DNA from: Seriola aureovittata
Taxonomy: Eukaryota > Chordata > Actinopteri > Carangiformes > Carangidae
Direction: 5' to 3'
NCBI RefSeq assembly: GCF_021018895.1
Contig: NC_079373.1
Location: 24,565,376-24,629,375 of the forward strand
DNA length: 64,000 bases
Numbering within the stretch: the stretch's first letter is position 1; each line of letters begins with the position of its first letter. A program made the position numbers and the translations under genes. The notes under the pieces are model-generated. The model did no database searches and had not been told where the DNA came from. It saw only the letters and a program-made list of their open reading frames with translations. Shown here piece by piece: positions 51,101-62,025 of the stretch.

Positions 51101-54100
51101 TGGCAAAATTCACTGAAAGTATCCGAAGTCCTGTCAATCACAGTAAAGTTTTCTGTATTTCTGTCGTCACGGGGGAAATCTTAACTTCTTGTATCAGTTT
51201 ATGAAGATAACAGTGCTGCTCGCAGAATCTGACCTTTGCAAGAAGCACATGTTATCTGCCCCCCCACCCCCTAAAGTGCCCTCTTTGCTAGAACATAACA
51301 CTGAGGTTATAAAGGGGCAGATATCTGCTTATCACAGGATGCAGCAGCCTGTTTGGCTTTGACCACGACAATGTTCCTAAACAACAGAAAAGGGTTGACG
51401 AGAGCTGGAGCTGAGAAAAGTAAAAACATGAACTTTGACTTTACGTTGAGGGATCTTCACCTGACAAGCATTTAAGTCCGTAAGAGAAAAAGCTCTAATA
51501 ATATATAAATTAAATTTTATTTCTTGTTTTTCTTGTTCATTTCAATTAAAATGCACTACTTTACAATTATATAAATCTTTGTGTCTCTGCTATGGTCAAT
51601 AGACCAAGCTTTAAGGAAGAATTACTTGCGGTCATTACAGAACAGGGTGCCCAGTATGATTTGCTGTGGCCATGGAAAATATTTACATTTCAACTGTACA
51701 TTACTGGTAAACAAAGCCAGGGGGGCAAACATCTCAGACTGAATTTCACAAAAATACTTTTGTATTTTGCATATTATAGACTTAAGCTTCAAAAATCTTG
51801 ATTAAACTTTCAAATATATGAATGAATCCTACTTTAATGCAGACTATCCCTTCCCCTTTAAGATGTGACATTATGCTTCAGGCTTTACATACGGACCACC
51901 ATGTAGGAGACGCAACCTCTCTCAATCACCGACTGTGCATATGACTCAACCCCCAACCATCTCCCAGTGTCTGCATCCACACCCTACTGAGAGTCCTGGA
52001 AACCCACAAGTTGCAGTGTAGCAGCTGAGTCCGTCCTGCCCTCAGCCTTTAACCATCCTGTCTATACAGAGGGGGCCTCAGGTTAAATATGTGTAGTGTG
52101 CAACTGAAAAAAAGACAGGGGGGCCCCAACGTCTGATTAGTGTGATAATGAGACAAAAGGTCTTGCGGAGGCTCAACGGCTACGAGTTCTGCCCTGGGAC
52201 ACCTGCTGATGTTAGTTACAAAACTTTCATGGCACATTCTTTAAAATTTATCATAACTGTCATAGTCACGACAAAAAGAAAAAAATGCTTAAAATGAATC
52301 TGAAACTCGTCTCTCAGCTAATCAGCTAATCATCACCATAGTTAGACAGGGAGATGGTATTTATTTTAACAGTTTTCTTAAGATACACACACTCTTATCA
52401 TCTGAAGAGGAACAGGAACTGACAGGAACTGAAGAGCAGCTATCCTCGTCTCATAGCGCAGAACTTTAAATGCACAAGTGGCAATATATGAGATATAATG
52501 CAGGTCTAAAATGGTCTATTTTAAGTCTGTGCTGGACTAGGTAAAACAGAATCTGACTTCTCTTGAAACTAGGTCACTGGCATGAAAAGAAACTTAATTT
52601 AAAAGCAGCTCTTCATTGGTTTACTGTTTTTGTGACTTTATCAGAGTACAGGCCGACTGTAAACATTTTGGTGCACGTTTAATACAATGATCTGTTTTCT
52701 TGCAGGTGATGTACTTCAGCTCCCTGTTCCCGTACCTCGTGTTGATCTGCTTCTTGATTCGGGCTCTGCTCCTGAAGGGCTCCGTAGATGGGATTCGACA
52801 CATGTTCACACCCAAGGTAAAGCACGTTTCAAGCCAGCGTTTCCACAAACTCTGAAAGTACCATTAAGAGCGACAGTGGCTGTTGGGAGACAAAGAAATA
52901 GAAGAGTGAAAAATGGCAATTATAGTTTGCCAGAGCCCCTTTGTGACATCTTCAAATGATTTTCTTTTATCCTGCAAACAGTCTAAACCAACCTTTTTAT
53001 TTTTTACTACCTCTTTGTGTACGACAAAGAAAATTATCAATAGTTGCCAATTAATTTTCTGTCGATCAACAAACCAATTAATAGTAGAAATGTAGAAATA
53101 CTAGTTATTTCTTATATTTAATATTCCCTACTGAACATCTTTTTTTTGTATGTATCACTCAGTCACTGTTAATTTGAATCCACTCATTGTTTGAGGTGTC
53201 TGGAGTCAAAAATTAAATCTGCACTGCAATAGGCCGTCTCCTCAAGCAGCAACAGGCCAATGGCACCTCAGGCTGTGGAAATCGTGTCGCCATGGCAACA
53301 GAGGGGTTACTGAGGCTTTATGTAAGCAACACAGACGAAGACTCTCAGTCTCGTTTCGTGTGTCTGCTCAGTCTCGCCAGGCTGACATCTTACGACTTCA
53401 AACAGGACGTTCTGCCACCGCCGTCGGTTGTACCCACAGACATCAAAAGTCCTGCTGCGTGTGTGTTCTGCTCTGCGCTCGGAGCAGTTTGAGACCTCTG
53501 TAATAGAAAAAACTACTAGGTGGAAACTGTCGAGATACCAGCTGTCATTTAGCAAGGTGGTGCACTGAGAGGCTGCAAAACACAGACAGACATTATATGT
53601 TAATTATTTGAAGAAAAAAGAAAAGATTGTTGATGCCTTTTTAAAGCAACTAAATGGACATACTGTATGATCATGAAGATTATTAGACCTGAATGTCGAC
53701 TTTTAACTTTCAGCTTTTAACTTTCAGCTTTAACTGTATTGTAACTTTTATATATTCGGCATATAAGAAGAGTATGTGACACACTAACTGTTAAGCATAA
53801 ATCTGCTAATTCACAACATTAATTTAATGTATTTTCAACTGTATATTTATGTGTAGGGCTACAACTGTCAAATACATTACAAAAAGTCAGATATCTTCCT
53901 TGTTTTGTCCAACAGAGGGTCTAAAATGTAAAAATATTATATTTACAATCATATAAAAACATGTGAAATGTATGAACAGCAAAAGTATCTCAACTCAAGG
54001 TCCCCTTACTTGCTTTTTCTACACTTTTCAAACACATCTCACAGTCCATCATTGATTGGAACTGGCATATATGTCGTCATGTGACCCTAATGGTGATGGC

Positions 54101-57100
54101 AGATTGGTCAAGTGATACACAAATACAAATCAAGTCAAGCAGCAAATCGTCACACTTGAGACGTCGTTGTAGCTTGATAAGTAATTTAAATTACTGTCAA
54201 TTTGATCAGGTAATTGTAGCTGTCGCCAATCGATGAATCCAAGCTTTGTGATCTTAAAGAAATCACTGTATCAGTCTTCAGTGATTTGCGGGTTTCTGTA
54301 AACGCTTTCATCCTCAAAACACACACCTATATTTTATATATTAAAACATATGTAACTGTGTTCCTTCAATGACACTGCTCACTGTGTTACTAAACTAAAC
54401 CAAATCTGTCGGGGCTCCGTTTTCAAGCTGGAGATTATGTTGGAGGCGAAGGTGTGGCGAGAGGCGGCCACGCAGGTCTTCTTCGCGCTGGGCCTCGGCT
54501 TCGGCGGCGTCATCGCCTTCTCCAGCTACAACAAGCGGGACAACAACTGCCACTTCGATGCCGTCTTGGTGTCTTTTATCAATTTCTTCACCTCCGTGCT
54601 GGCCACCCTGGTGGTGTTTGCCGTGCTGGGCTTCAAAGCCAACATCATGAACAGCAAATGCGTGGCACTGTGAGTACGAGCGTAATCTCACACTTCAATA
54701 TTTACAGGCAGCGTTTGTGTTTCCTGTAAACCATCAAAGCGCTGACCTGAAAGTGAAATTACCACACGGTCCAATGGTGGTTGTGGCTTTTTGAAAAGCA
54801 AAGTGGATCTTTTGTGTTTTATTCTTTATTCAACTAAAACTTATGATTGTTTAGTTATCAAAAACTTCTGCCCCATTTCTTAGGAACACCAATAAGATTG
54901 TGGCGTTGCTGGGTAATGGCATCGAAGCGAGCCTGATCCCCCACCACATCAACCTCACTCAGGTTAATCAAGTCAGTGCTGAGGACTACCACCAGATGAC
55001 AGAGATCATCAAAGGGGTGAAGGAGGACGAGTACCAGAAACTGGGACTGGAATCCTGCAGCATTGAGGACGAGCTCAACAAGGTATTTAAAGGAAAAGCT
55101 TGACATTTGTGGAAATATATTTTATGAGAGTTCAATGAGAGGATTAGTAGATATGAAGCCATCACCTGCAGCCAGTTAGCTTAGCTCAACACAAAGACTG
55201 TAAACATATCCTGCCTCAAATGAAGGCGTGGGTGGATCTTAGCCAGGGTAAAATAGAGACCATTGCTGCTGATTTTTGACTTCTTCTTCTTCTTCTTCTT
55301 CTCTGCCCCCTGACAGGCGGTCCAAGGCACAGGCTTGGCCTTCATCGCCTTCACAGAGGCCATGACCCACTTCCCAGCCTCGCCTTTCTGGTCCGTCATG
55401 TTCTTCCTCATGCTGGTCAACCTCGGCCTGGGCAGCATGTTCGGCACCATCGAGGGCATCCTCACACCGCTGATAGACACTTTCAAAGTCCGCAAGGAAT
55501 TTCTTACAGGTAAGAGATGGTGAATAAGCAAACGCACATGTTCTGTCTAACGCGGTGACTGAAGAGCTCTGAAAAAGCGAGGGGTCATTTTACTATTTTT
55601 CTTACTTACATAAAGTCAAACACAGCTTTTTGTGTCCCAGCGTGCAATTTTATATTTTAAAAAAGAGACTGCGATTCTGTGAGTCGTAAGGGTCCCAACA
55701 GATTGTATGTGCAGGATGTATGGAGGCAGTAATGGTGTGTAAAATCTTGCAAAAGTGATCGAATACAGGACGTGCAGACTTTTTATATGTTGGACGATGA
55801 GATTATTTTAGATAAACTTAAACCCTGCATGTCTGTGGAATCTGGTCTCCTATAGGAAATACACTTCTCCAAAGATGGATAGGATGTGTATTTATAATTT
55901 ACCCATTTTCATATGATTAAGGTTGCTAATTAACAAAGAAATGACATTGGAGTACATCAAACTTCCTTCTGCAGCAATGCCATGGCAGATGAATACAACA
56001 TGTATATTTCAGAAAGACTTAAAACGTGTAATTCTGTGTATTATAATTATATAGTTATGATGCCTGTACAACGTCTTAAGAGTAAAAGTATTTTTCTGCT
56101 ACTTGATTCCATTCAGATCTATGAACTAAAGCTAACACAGTTTAACTGAAAATGAATAAACGTATCCCAGAAGTTCCCAGTATTAAATTATTCCTTCAGG
56201 AGTGGATGGAAAAAAGGCTCCGCCAGAAGAAGAGACATAACCGGTTTGATTAATGAGACTCGTGGCTGCTCCACAGTGCAGTGAACAGATGTGGGCCATC
56301 CTGCTGTTCGTTTGACTCAAACAGCTTTAAATGGGTCTCGCTCTACTTAAGCATGCTCCACTGTTGCTCAGTTTATCTCTGCTCCTCCTTTTGGGTTTGG
56401 GTGTAAGTTGGGGAATAATGACAGTAATTTGTGGTACACTATAAAACATTACTACACCTACTGTTTTACTATACATAAAGATGTACAGCAATGCAGTTTC
56501 CATATGAGACTTCGCCCAGAGGTTAATGCTTTTTATACTTATACACAGTGTCCATCCCTCCTTATCTGAGTGTGAACCTTTACATTGACATGTAACATAC
56601 TGCATCTCTCAATGTGCACAGTGACTAACAAACTGTGTCTCTCCTGCAGTGGGCTGCTGTGTGATGGCTTTCTCCATTGGTCTCCTGTTTGTTCAGCGCT
56701 CAGGGAACTACTTCGTGGCCATGTTCGACGACTACTCGGCTACTCTGCCTCTGCTCATAGTGGTCATATTGGAGAACGTGGCAGTCGCTTGGGTTTACGG
56801 GATTGATAAGTAAGTACACAACATCATCATCTGCATATCGCCTTAACTCTGCATGAATTACTTCATATAACTTATAGCGTACAAAAATAAGCACAAGTAA
56901 CTTTCTGATGCAAATTTAACTCTGTAAACTATTTAGAAAAAACAGCTATTACATCAAATAAAGTTTCAAATTAAAATATCCCTTCCATACTTTATTTTGA
57001 GATGTGTTTTTATTATGGCTTGAAAAATTTTTTTTCACAAAATAAGAGCTATACCTGTTTCTACCTGGTATAAAGACTTCCTTGGCTGTGAAGGGTTACA

Positions 57101-58794
57101 AACTGCACGTGTGGCAGGTTTTGTCCATTTATTTCTAAATGTTGCAAATAAGTTAAATAATTTCATTCAAAAGCTGTTACGGAAACAGTGACTTCAGAGG
57201 GTTAACACAAAGCCTTCGCCTTCCACCATTTATGGGGACAAATAGTCTATTTTTGGAATTCCTGAGTCGGTATATTGTCTAAATCAAACTTTTTGAATGA
57301 AGCCATTAAGGCAAAATATAAACAACGTATAAAGGTCATCGGGTTTATAATGAACATGAAAACTATTGTGAATTCTTTACCACAAACATTTGATCTCACC
57401 TCATGCTGCTTTGCTGCTGCCGCCGCTCTCTCAGATTCTTTGAAGACCTGAAGGACATGCTGGGCTTTACGCCGTACCGCTTCTACTACTACATGTGGAA
57501 GTACATCACGCCCATCCTGCTGCTGGTTCTTCTGTGCTCCAGCCTCATCCAGCTGACCATGACGCCGCCCAGCTACAGTGCCTGGATACAGGAAGAGGTG
57601 AGTCAACGTCTCCGCCTCGTCTCTCCTGAGACCAGGGATCAATGGGGGGGTGGAAGTCCTCCTACTTAGTAATCCTGGAAGAGGTAAAAAGCAGATTAAA
57701 GGGTTCAAAGTAAATGAGGCAGTAGCTAAAAAAAATGGGGGGAAATGACCAAGTTTTCGCTGATAAACACATGTCCAGGCATCCTTTAACCCGCAGACAA
57801 TCAACAGGATGTGTAGTCTACCCCACAGACATTCAAGCACTTGTTTGATCACAGAGTCATTTTAAAACCATTAAGTGGAGCAAAGGCCAAATGGGAGTAA
57901 GTGTACCTGCATTTGCTCCTTCATGTGTCCAGTGAGGCGGAGTTACCTGTGTGACTAGTGAAGTAGACACCTGAAATGAAGTCATCATTCTCATCAAAAT
58001 TGTTTTGATTAGTATCTAAATCAGCCTATAAAATGAAAGTTTACACCAAAAAGATGTGTGTAAAATCCCCATCACAATTTCATAACGTCGATATAACGAT
58101 ATAAACACAGAGAAAAGCAGCAGCTACTCACATTTGAGAGGCTGAAATTAATGAATTGTGAAGATTTTTACTTGATTGACTAATCGATGACCACTTATTT
58201 CTTTTTTTGTAGCACAATATTTTGCCAGAAATAGAGACTTCCCCACTAGAATAGACCTAAATAAAATAAAATGCCACTACCAGGGAAAAAGCAGAGGTGC
58301 CATTTGACACAATAAATGCCATATATATGTAATGAATCCTTCTTGTCATCTGGCTGTCCTCCATATATACAACTGTACAACTTCATGTTTTTCTTATGTT
58401 TGTCCTCCAGGCCAAAGAGCAGACCTCGCACTTCCCTCCGTGGGGCATTGTCGTCTGCATCTCCCTGGTGGTGATGGCCATCATGCCGGTGCCTGTGGTC
58501 TTTGGCCTGCGCTACTTCAACATCATTGATGAGAACACCACCGGCCTCTCCACTGTTTCCTACAAGAAGGGCCGCATCATCAAAGAGAGCGCCCGACCAG
58601 GGGAGGATGACGACACCAGCCTGATCCAAGGCAAGTCGCCCAGTGAGGCGCCCTCACCGATGCCTGGCAACAGCATCTACCGCAAGCAGAGCGGCAGCGC
58701 CGGTGGCCCTGACGCAGACACTGCACCCAACGGCCGTTATGGTATTGGTTACTTGATGGCCGACATGCCGGATATGCCCGAGTCGGACTTATAG
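40487..58794 (+). CDS. slc6a15: SLC6A15 (B0AT2/SBAT1) sodium-dependent neutral amino acid transporter, complete, 739 aa
   Basis: This plasma-membrane transporter of the SLC6 (NSS, LeuT-fold) family moves branched-chain amino acids and proline with sodium, mainly in neurons. Coding exons: 40487-40787, 46961-47118, 48246-48372, 48479-48660, 52706-52816, 54428-54669, 54884-55082, 55317-55509, 56650-56809, 57435-57597, 58411-58794. Phases close exactly to 739 codons plus TAG; human has 730. TM1 carries [16 protein letters not shown] (residues 86-101). The second extracellular loop has an N-K-T glycosylation site at Asn191 and the expected disulfide pair Cys186/Cys201. TM6 [12 protein letters not shown] and TM8 [17 protein letters not shown] are intact. 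The N-terminus ([25 protein letters not shown]) and C-terminus ([14 protein letters not shown]) distinguish it from SLC6A17. The start is the first ATG after an in-frame stop at 40472, though its context is weak. No defects seen. Confidence 0.98.
43100..43159 (+). repeat. CA microsatellite in SLC6A15 intron 2
   Basis: CA repeats with a single CCA interruption. Confidence 0.97.
43721..43760 (+). repeat. GT microsatellite in SLC6A15 intron 2
   Basis: A pure 40-nt GT tract, followed by TATGTG variants. A second, interrupted GT/TGTC tract lies at 43902-43998. Confidence 0.97.
43902..43998 (+). repeat. Interrupted GT/GTCTGT microsatellite
   Basis: GT units are broken by regular CTG interruptions. 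It is non-coding; the apparent VCVCVC reading frames are artefacts. Confidence 0.95.
44447..44660 (+). repeat. Probable hAT-like element fragment (GGGATACCACGATCC)
   Basis: ACTAGGGATACCACGATCC followed by TTTTTTGGCCGCC and GATCGGCCGATCC matches the look of fish hAT-derived repeats. The other end is not recognisable, so it is probably truncated. Confidence 0.45.
44723..44830 (+). repeat. TTAGCATGCTAACATG-type repeat, copy 3
   Basis: The palindrome (44723-44734) is followed by TTCAACTAAGATAGTAAATA, GAGCATTTAGCAGTTAGCG and TGATGTTAGCTTCTAGC. It lies in SLC6A15 intron 2. Confidence 0.65.
46606..46639 (+). repeat. GT microsatellite in SLC6A15 intron 2
   Basis: About 16 GT units, roughly 320 bp upstream of the TM2 exon. 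Confidence 0.97.
46961..47118 (+). CDS. slc6a15: SLC6A15 coding exon 2 (residues 101-153, TM2)
   Basis: It runs from acceptor gcattggcag| to donor TGTGTG|GTGAGT. It encodes [20 protein letters not shown] and [15 protein letters not shown], the conserved TM2 and following loop. It lies 6.2 kb from the previous exon. Confidence 0.97.
47620..48035 (+). repeat. Dispersed element with strong internal hairpin
   Basis: The region has a repeat-like composition (GTGATGTCACAACAAAG, CCCCGCCCACC, AATATGGAGCTTTAAG). At its centre is a 14-bp perfect inverted repeat, CACTCGGCCAATCA (47821-47834) with TGATTGGCCGAGTG (47863-47876). The stem extends by 7 more pairs after one mismatch. Outer boundaries are approximate. 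Confidence 0.55.
48246..48372 (+). CDS. slc6a15: SLC6A15 coding exon 3 (residues 154-196, TM3)
   Basis: It runs from acceptor acctgcag| to donor GTACAT|GTAAGA, ending in phase 1. [16 protein letters not shown] is TM3, followed by the loop with Cys186 and the sequon N-K-T at 191. Confidence 0.96.
48479..48660 (+). CDS. slc6a15: SLC6A15 coding exon 4 (residues 196-256, TM4)
   Basis: It runs from acceptor ttgtccgtag| to donor GGGAAG|GTAAGG. It encodes [20 protein letters not shown], then TM4 and the start of IL2 ([10 protein letters not shown]). Confidence 0.97.
48661..52705 (+). other. SLC6A15 intron between TM4 and TM5 exons
   Basis: A 4.0-kb intron. It has a G-rich run (51035-51050, ten G then five G) and T runs near 49260 and 49383. 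No exon, RNA gene or defined mobile element seen. Confidence 0.55.
52706..52816 (+). CDS. slc6a15: SLC6A15 coding exon 5 (residues 257-293, TM5)
   Basis: It runs from acceptor ttcttgcag| to donor [32 protein letters not shown] is TM5, then GIRHMFTPK. Confidence 0.97.
52817..54427 (+). other. SLC6A15 intron between TM5 and TM6 exons
   Basis: It contains GTCGCCATGGCAAC (53286-53299), an exact match to the RFX X-box consensus, in a locally GC-richer patch (53220-53490). Otherwise unremarkable. Confidence 0.5.
54428..54669 (+). CDS. slc6a15: SLC6A15 coding exon 6 (residues 294-374, TM6-TM7)
   Basis: It runs from acceptor ccgttttcaag| (an AAG type) to donor GCACT|GTGAGT. It encodes [20 protein letters not shown] and [20 protein letters not shown], the substrate-site helix TM6 and TM7. 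Confidence 0.97.
54884..55082 (+). CDS. slc6a15: SLC6A15 coding exon 7 (residues 374-440, extracellular loop 4)
   Basis: It runs from acceptor catttcttag| to donor AACAAG|GTATTT. The long loop includes [10 protein letters not shown] and CSIEDELNK, which align with human DIIPHHINLST and CKIEEELNK. It is less conserved than the membrane helices. Confidence 0.95.
55317..55509 (+). CDS. slc6a15: SLC6A15 coding exon 8 (residues 441-505, TM8-TM9)
   Basis: It runs from acceptor ccctgacag| to donor CTTACAG|GTAAGA. It encodes [20 protein letters not shown] (TM8) and [20 protein letters not shown] (TM9), nearly identical to human. Confidence 0.97.
56650..56809 (+). CDS. slc6a15: SLC6A15 coding exon 9 (residues 505-558, TM10)
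   Basis: It runs from acceptor tctcctgcag| to donor GATAA|GTAAGT. It encodes [20 protein letters not shown], the conserved TM10 region, then [16 protein letters not shown]. Confidence 0.97.
57435..57597 (+). CDS. slc6a15: SLC6A15 coding exon 10 (residues 558-612, TM11)
   Basis: It runs from acceptor gctctctcag| to donor GAAGAG|GTGAGT. It encodes [20 protein letters not shown] and TM11 ([15 protein letters not shown]). Confidence 0.97.
58411..58794 (+). CDS. slc6a15: SLC6A15 last coding exon (residues 613-739, TM12 and C-tail, stop)
   Basis: It starts at acceptor tgtcctccag| and ends with TAG at 58792-58794. TM12 ([20 protein letters not shown]) is followed by a cytosolic tail with [28 protein letters not shown] and [15 protein letters not shown], the signature SLC6A15 tail. 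Confidence 0.98.
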   Translation, partial: AKEQTSHFPPWGIVVCISLVVMAIMPVPVVFGLRYFNIIDENTTGLSTVSYKKGRIIKESARPGEDDDTSLIQGKSPSEAPSPMPGNSIYRKQSGSAGGPDADTAPNGRYGIGYLMADMPDMPESDL

Positions 58795-59757
58795 ACTGAC
58801 TGTAATAGTAAGCCCTGCCCGGCCATACCGGCTGGCCACTCCTCCCCTCCACCCCACTGCGTGCGTTTAGTTGGCTGTATCATCAATGTATATTTCACTT
58901 GTACTGTATATTCTTTGTAGATATCGTAGCTGCTCTCTATTTGTCGTCTCTGAACCTTATATGATTGTCTACCTTAAAAAGAAAAAAGGTGTGGAAATAA
59001 ACGTCATCCGTGTCTGACTCTTGACCACTTTGCTCGGCTGCGTCCTAAACTCGCCTCCATCTCCTGCTCCCTCCAGCCTTTGCTCCCTCCTCCTTGCAGA
59101 TCCTGCAGGAGAGAACAGGTGTAAGCAATAAGGTGGATGTTCCACCAGGCCTACTTGAACAAGAATCTGCAAAGAGGAGTCTGCAAAGGAGCAAGTCAGG
59201 GGGTCATGAGGTCATTTTAGGACTGCGCCTGTGTCTGTGGGCAGTGTAAATCAAGCCAGCTTCGAGTCCTGCTGTAAAAAGTGGTTGTGTACATTATGAC
59301 CCCTAACTGCTGGCCAACCAATACTGAGATTAGTAGCAGTGCAGCCACTCTGGATGGCATGACACTGCAACACTGAAGAGATTTTTCTTGGTGAAAGTTC
59401 CCATCAATCTAGAGGATGGCCTTTGAAAACCACCCCCATGATTGTTTGAGACAAAAGTGTGCCTAAGTAATTTATATTTGTTTATAGAATACATCATGAG
59501 CGTTGTATATTTAAGGTATTCTGTAAATATAATATAAATATTATAAATATATTTATCTCGATAGTTTGGATATCAGAACACCGTGTTTTTAAGGTTCAGA
59601 AGCACTTCAAATCCTTAACTCTCATCTTTGTTTTTTACTAATGTATTGTCAGTGTTTGTGAGGACTGAGTCCTCCTTGTAAATATTTTTTTCCATGAAAT
59701 GGCTTCAAATGCAATGTCTTATTTTCCCTGTCAAGATTAAAGATCACATATGGCCCA
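58795..59757 (+). other. slc6a15: SLC6A15 3' untranslated region with two polyadenylation signals
   Basis: AATAAA occurs at 58996-59001 and ATTAAA at 59736-59741, so short and long 3' UTRs are possible. The stretch 59400-59700 is A/T-rich with TGTAAATA-type elements like regulated neuronal 3' UTRs. The actual end is inferred. Confidence 0.5.
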
Positions 59758-61073
59758 TATCCTGAAATTGATGACTGATTTCTTTTATCTTTCTAGTTCA
59801 TGAAATACATTAAACATGTTTTAATGTAAATAATGCTTATAATACAACATGAAATGTACAATATCCATCCACAAATACAAAATACTTAATGTAAAGAAAC
59901 ATAATGTGGAGAGAATTAAGATACTGAAGAATTTAGTCAACTACCAAAGATAAAAATTTAGCTATTTGTAACTTTTGCTAATGCTACGTAGCTAGCCTTA
60001 GCATTAGCCGCTGTTAATTATCAATCTAAAGGAACCGTTGCGTTTGGCATCAAACTTCATTCCTCTACTCACAGAGCTGTCTCCGGCGGTGGAGAGCAAC
60101 GCCAATGTTAACTCTTGTCTCCGTGACTTGAAGTTAGCATGCTAACCAGCTAGCCCCGGTCCTTGTCACTTTCTGTTAGCTCCAAATCTGCCCCGATGAC
60201 GTAGCGCTGCCTCGGAGGTGGGCGTGTCATAATTTCACCGCTCTTCAGAAACCAACGCGTGACGTCACAAAGGCTAATTCCACGTTAGCCTCTTGTCTTG
60301 TAAACGCGACAACTGCTGAAGCTCTTGTAACCCGTGTTCTTTATGTAAATATTGCTCTGACAAACACATACACAGAGAACCATGTCAGTACATAAAATAA
60401 TATTTACTTTCTTGTTCTGTTGGACACCATAACAAACAGTGACGTTAGGTAACATGAAATAAAAAAAACGTGTACAAAGCCGCCAGCACAATGAGGAGTC
60501 CTGTGGTCTGTTTACTGCTGTGGAGTGACTGAGCTCACTGGTAAACAAGCACACATAGACATGAGAATAAATAATCAAATATACACTTCTAGAGGCTTTT
60601 TCTTTTCCTCCTTTGGCTTTCTTTCCAGTTTTTTTTCTATCATACTACAGGTAAACAACAATCAGTATTCATTAGGAGCAGGAGGTCGTCCTGAACATCT
60701 GCACTGCTCTCATCTCTGATTACAACACAAATTAGATCATCTGTGTCCCTTTTAGACAAATGTCTCTTTGAGAACAACCAAGATTGTACTCATCTGGTAA
60801 AACATGGCACATTATTTAATGTGTGCATCTTCCAAAACAAAAAAAAAAAAGTTGATTTCTTGATTCAAATTCTTTTGACTGATTCATTGCAACATGCTCC
60901 CCTCATCAGGTACGGCTGTCAGAAAATGAGGTAAAACGTCTGCTGACGCATCGGTCCACCGGAGAGTTGATCCCTTTTCCTCAAGCAATTCTGTTAAAAA
61001 AGAAAAACAAAATGATGATGTTATTGGTGTTGAGATCATTATAGAGCAAACTCTATGTGCGTTGACTTTAGTT
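59758..61073. other. Intergenic space between convergent SLC6A15 and LRRK2
   Basis: It contains repeat copy B (59961-60329) and A/T-rich sequence. No gene recognised. Confidence 0.55.
59961..60329 (+). repeat. Dispersed repeat copy B
   Basis: It is the partner of 29938-30279, with an additional block (about 60215-60290) that contains the palindromic CRE TGACGTCA at 60260-60267. It lies between the convergent ends of SLC6A15 and LRRK2. Confidence 0.85.
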
Positions 61074-61900
61074 TTTATTCATAACTTGCTCAGGAGGAAA
61101 ATGTGCTGGTTTCTAAATTGCACTGCATTAATAGCAGGGAGATAAACATGGCTGTCGAAGGTGTCCGTTTTTGGTGGGTAAGGGCTAGTCCACTGGTTGC
61201 ATGGGCAACTGTAGATAGTTGCTATGGTGCCACTAAGTGGTTGCTACATGGGTGCTATGGTGTTGCTAGCTGTTATATTGCTATAATACTAATTCCTTAG
61301 GAAATGTATAAATAGCACTAATGCAGCCAACAAGGTGCCAAAAAAGAGACTAAGTTTAAACAAAAAAATAGTCCTTGTACTGCAGCTACTTCTGGGAATA
61401 CAGCCACATCTGCTTCTGTTACCACGACAACGACCATTACTGGTGATACAACTACTGCTACTGCTCCTTAAAGCCTCTGGAAACTTGGTTTTTAAATCGT
61501 AAATATTTTTCTGTAACATTAAATCTAATTTAAAGTTAGATAAAAATATCTGTATGTAATATTCATTAACAACCTGCTACATCAGGTCTGTGCAGAAGTT
61601 TGTCTGACTGCCAAAACTCTTGAACCAAACCCATCTGAACCGAAACTGTGAAAGTGAAACAACCAAAACTCTTCTACAATTGTCAGCAAAGACTGTCACC
61701 TGCATCACCCATCATAAAAAGCTTTTCTTTGGAGTAGTGGTTTTCAGGGCCTTTGAAGTTAAAGTCTAGATATTTAAGATAAGATGCAGTTGAAGGCGCT
61801 TCAACGCCGCAACTTTCACTCTTACCACAATCAAGCAGCTTAATGACCAGAATTGAAAAGTAGGTTGTGAAGGAAATAAAACAAAGTCACACCTGTGGGC
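61074..61900 (-). other. lrrk2: Probable LRRK2 3' untranslated region
   Basis: A minus-strand AATAAA lies at 61079-61074, about 0.8 kb after the stop codon. The region also holds a degenerate GGTTGCTATGGTG minisatellite on the plus strand. The end of the transcript is inferred only. Confidence 0.35.
61186..61285 (+). repeat. Degenerate GGTTGCTATGGTG minisatellite
   Basis: Irregular 13-15-bp units (TAGTTGCTATGGTGCCAC, GTGGTTGCTACATGG, GTGCTATGGTGTTGC) follow one another. Such units are common in fish genomes. Confidence 0.6.
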
Positions 61901-62025
61901 TCAGCTGTGATGAAGCTGCTCTCTCATTTTGGCTGCGATCTGCTCTCTCTTCTCGCAGTGTCTGTTCAGGTCTTTGACCTCCATCGGCAGCGTGCTGTTC
62001 CACGCCATCAGCACCGACTCCTCGT
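61901..62025 (-). CDS. lrrk2: LRRK2 terminal coding exon with stop
   Basis: It runs from acceptor ctgccctcag| to TGA at 61903-61901. [20 protein letters not shown] aligns with human SCLTVWDINLPHEVQNLE, then the C-terminal helix [15 protein letters not shown]. The helix packs on the kinase domain in human LRRK2 structures. Confidence 0.93.

Noticed and set aside
40487..58794. SLC6A17 (NTT4) as identity of the transporter
   Set aside because: The N-terminal [19 protein letters not shown] and C-terminal [14 protein letters not shown] sequences match SLC6A15, not SLC6A17.
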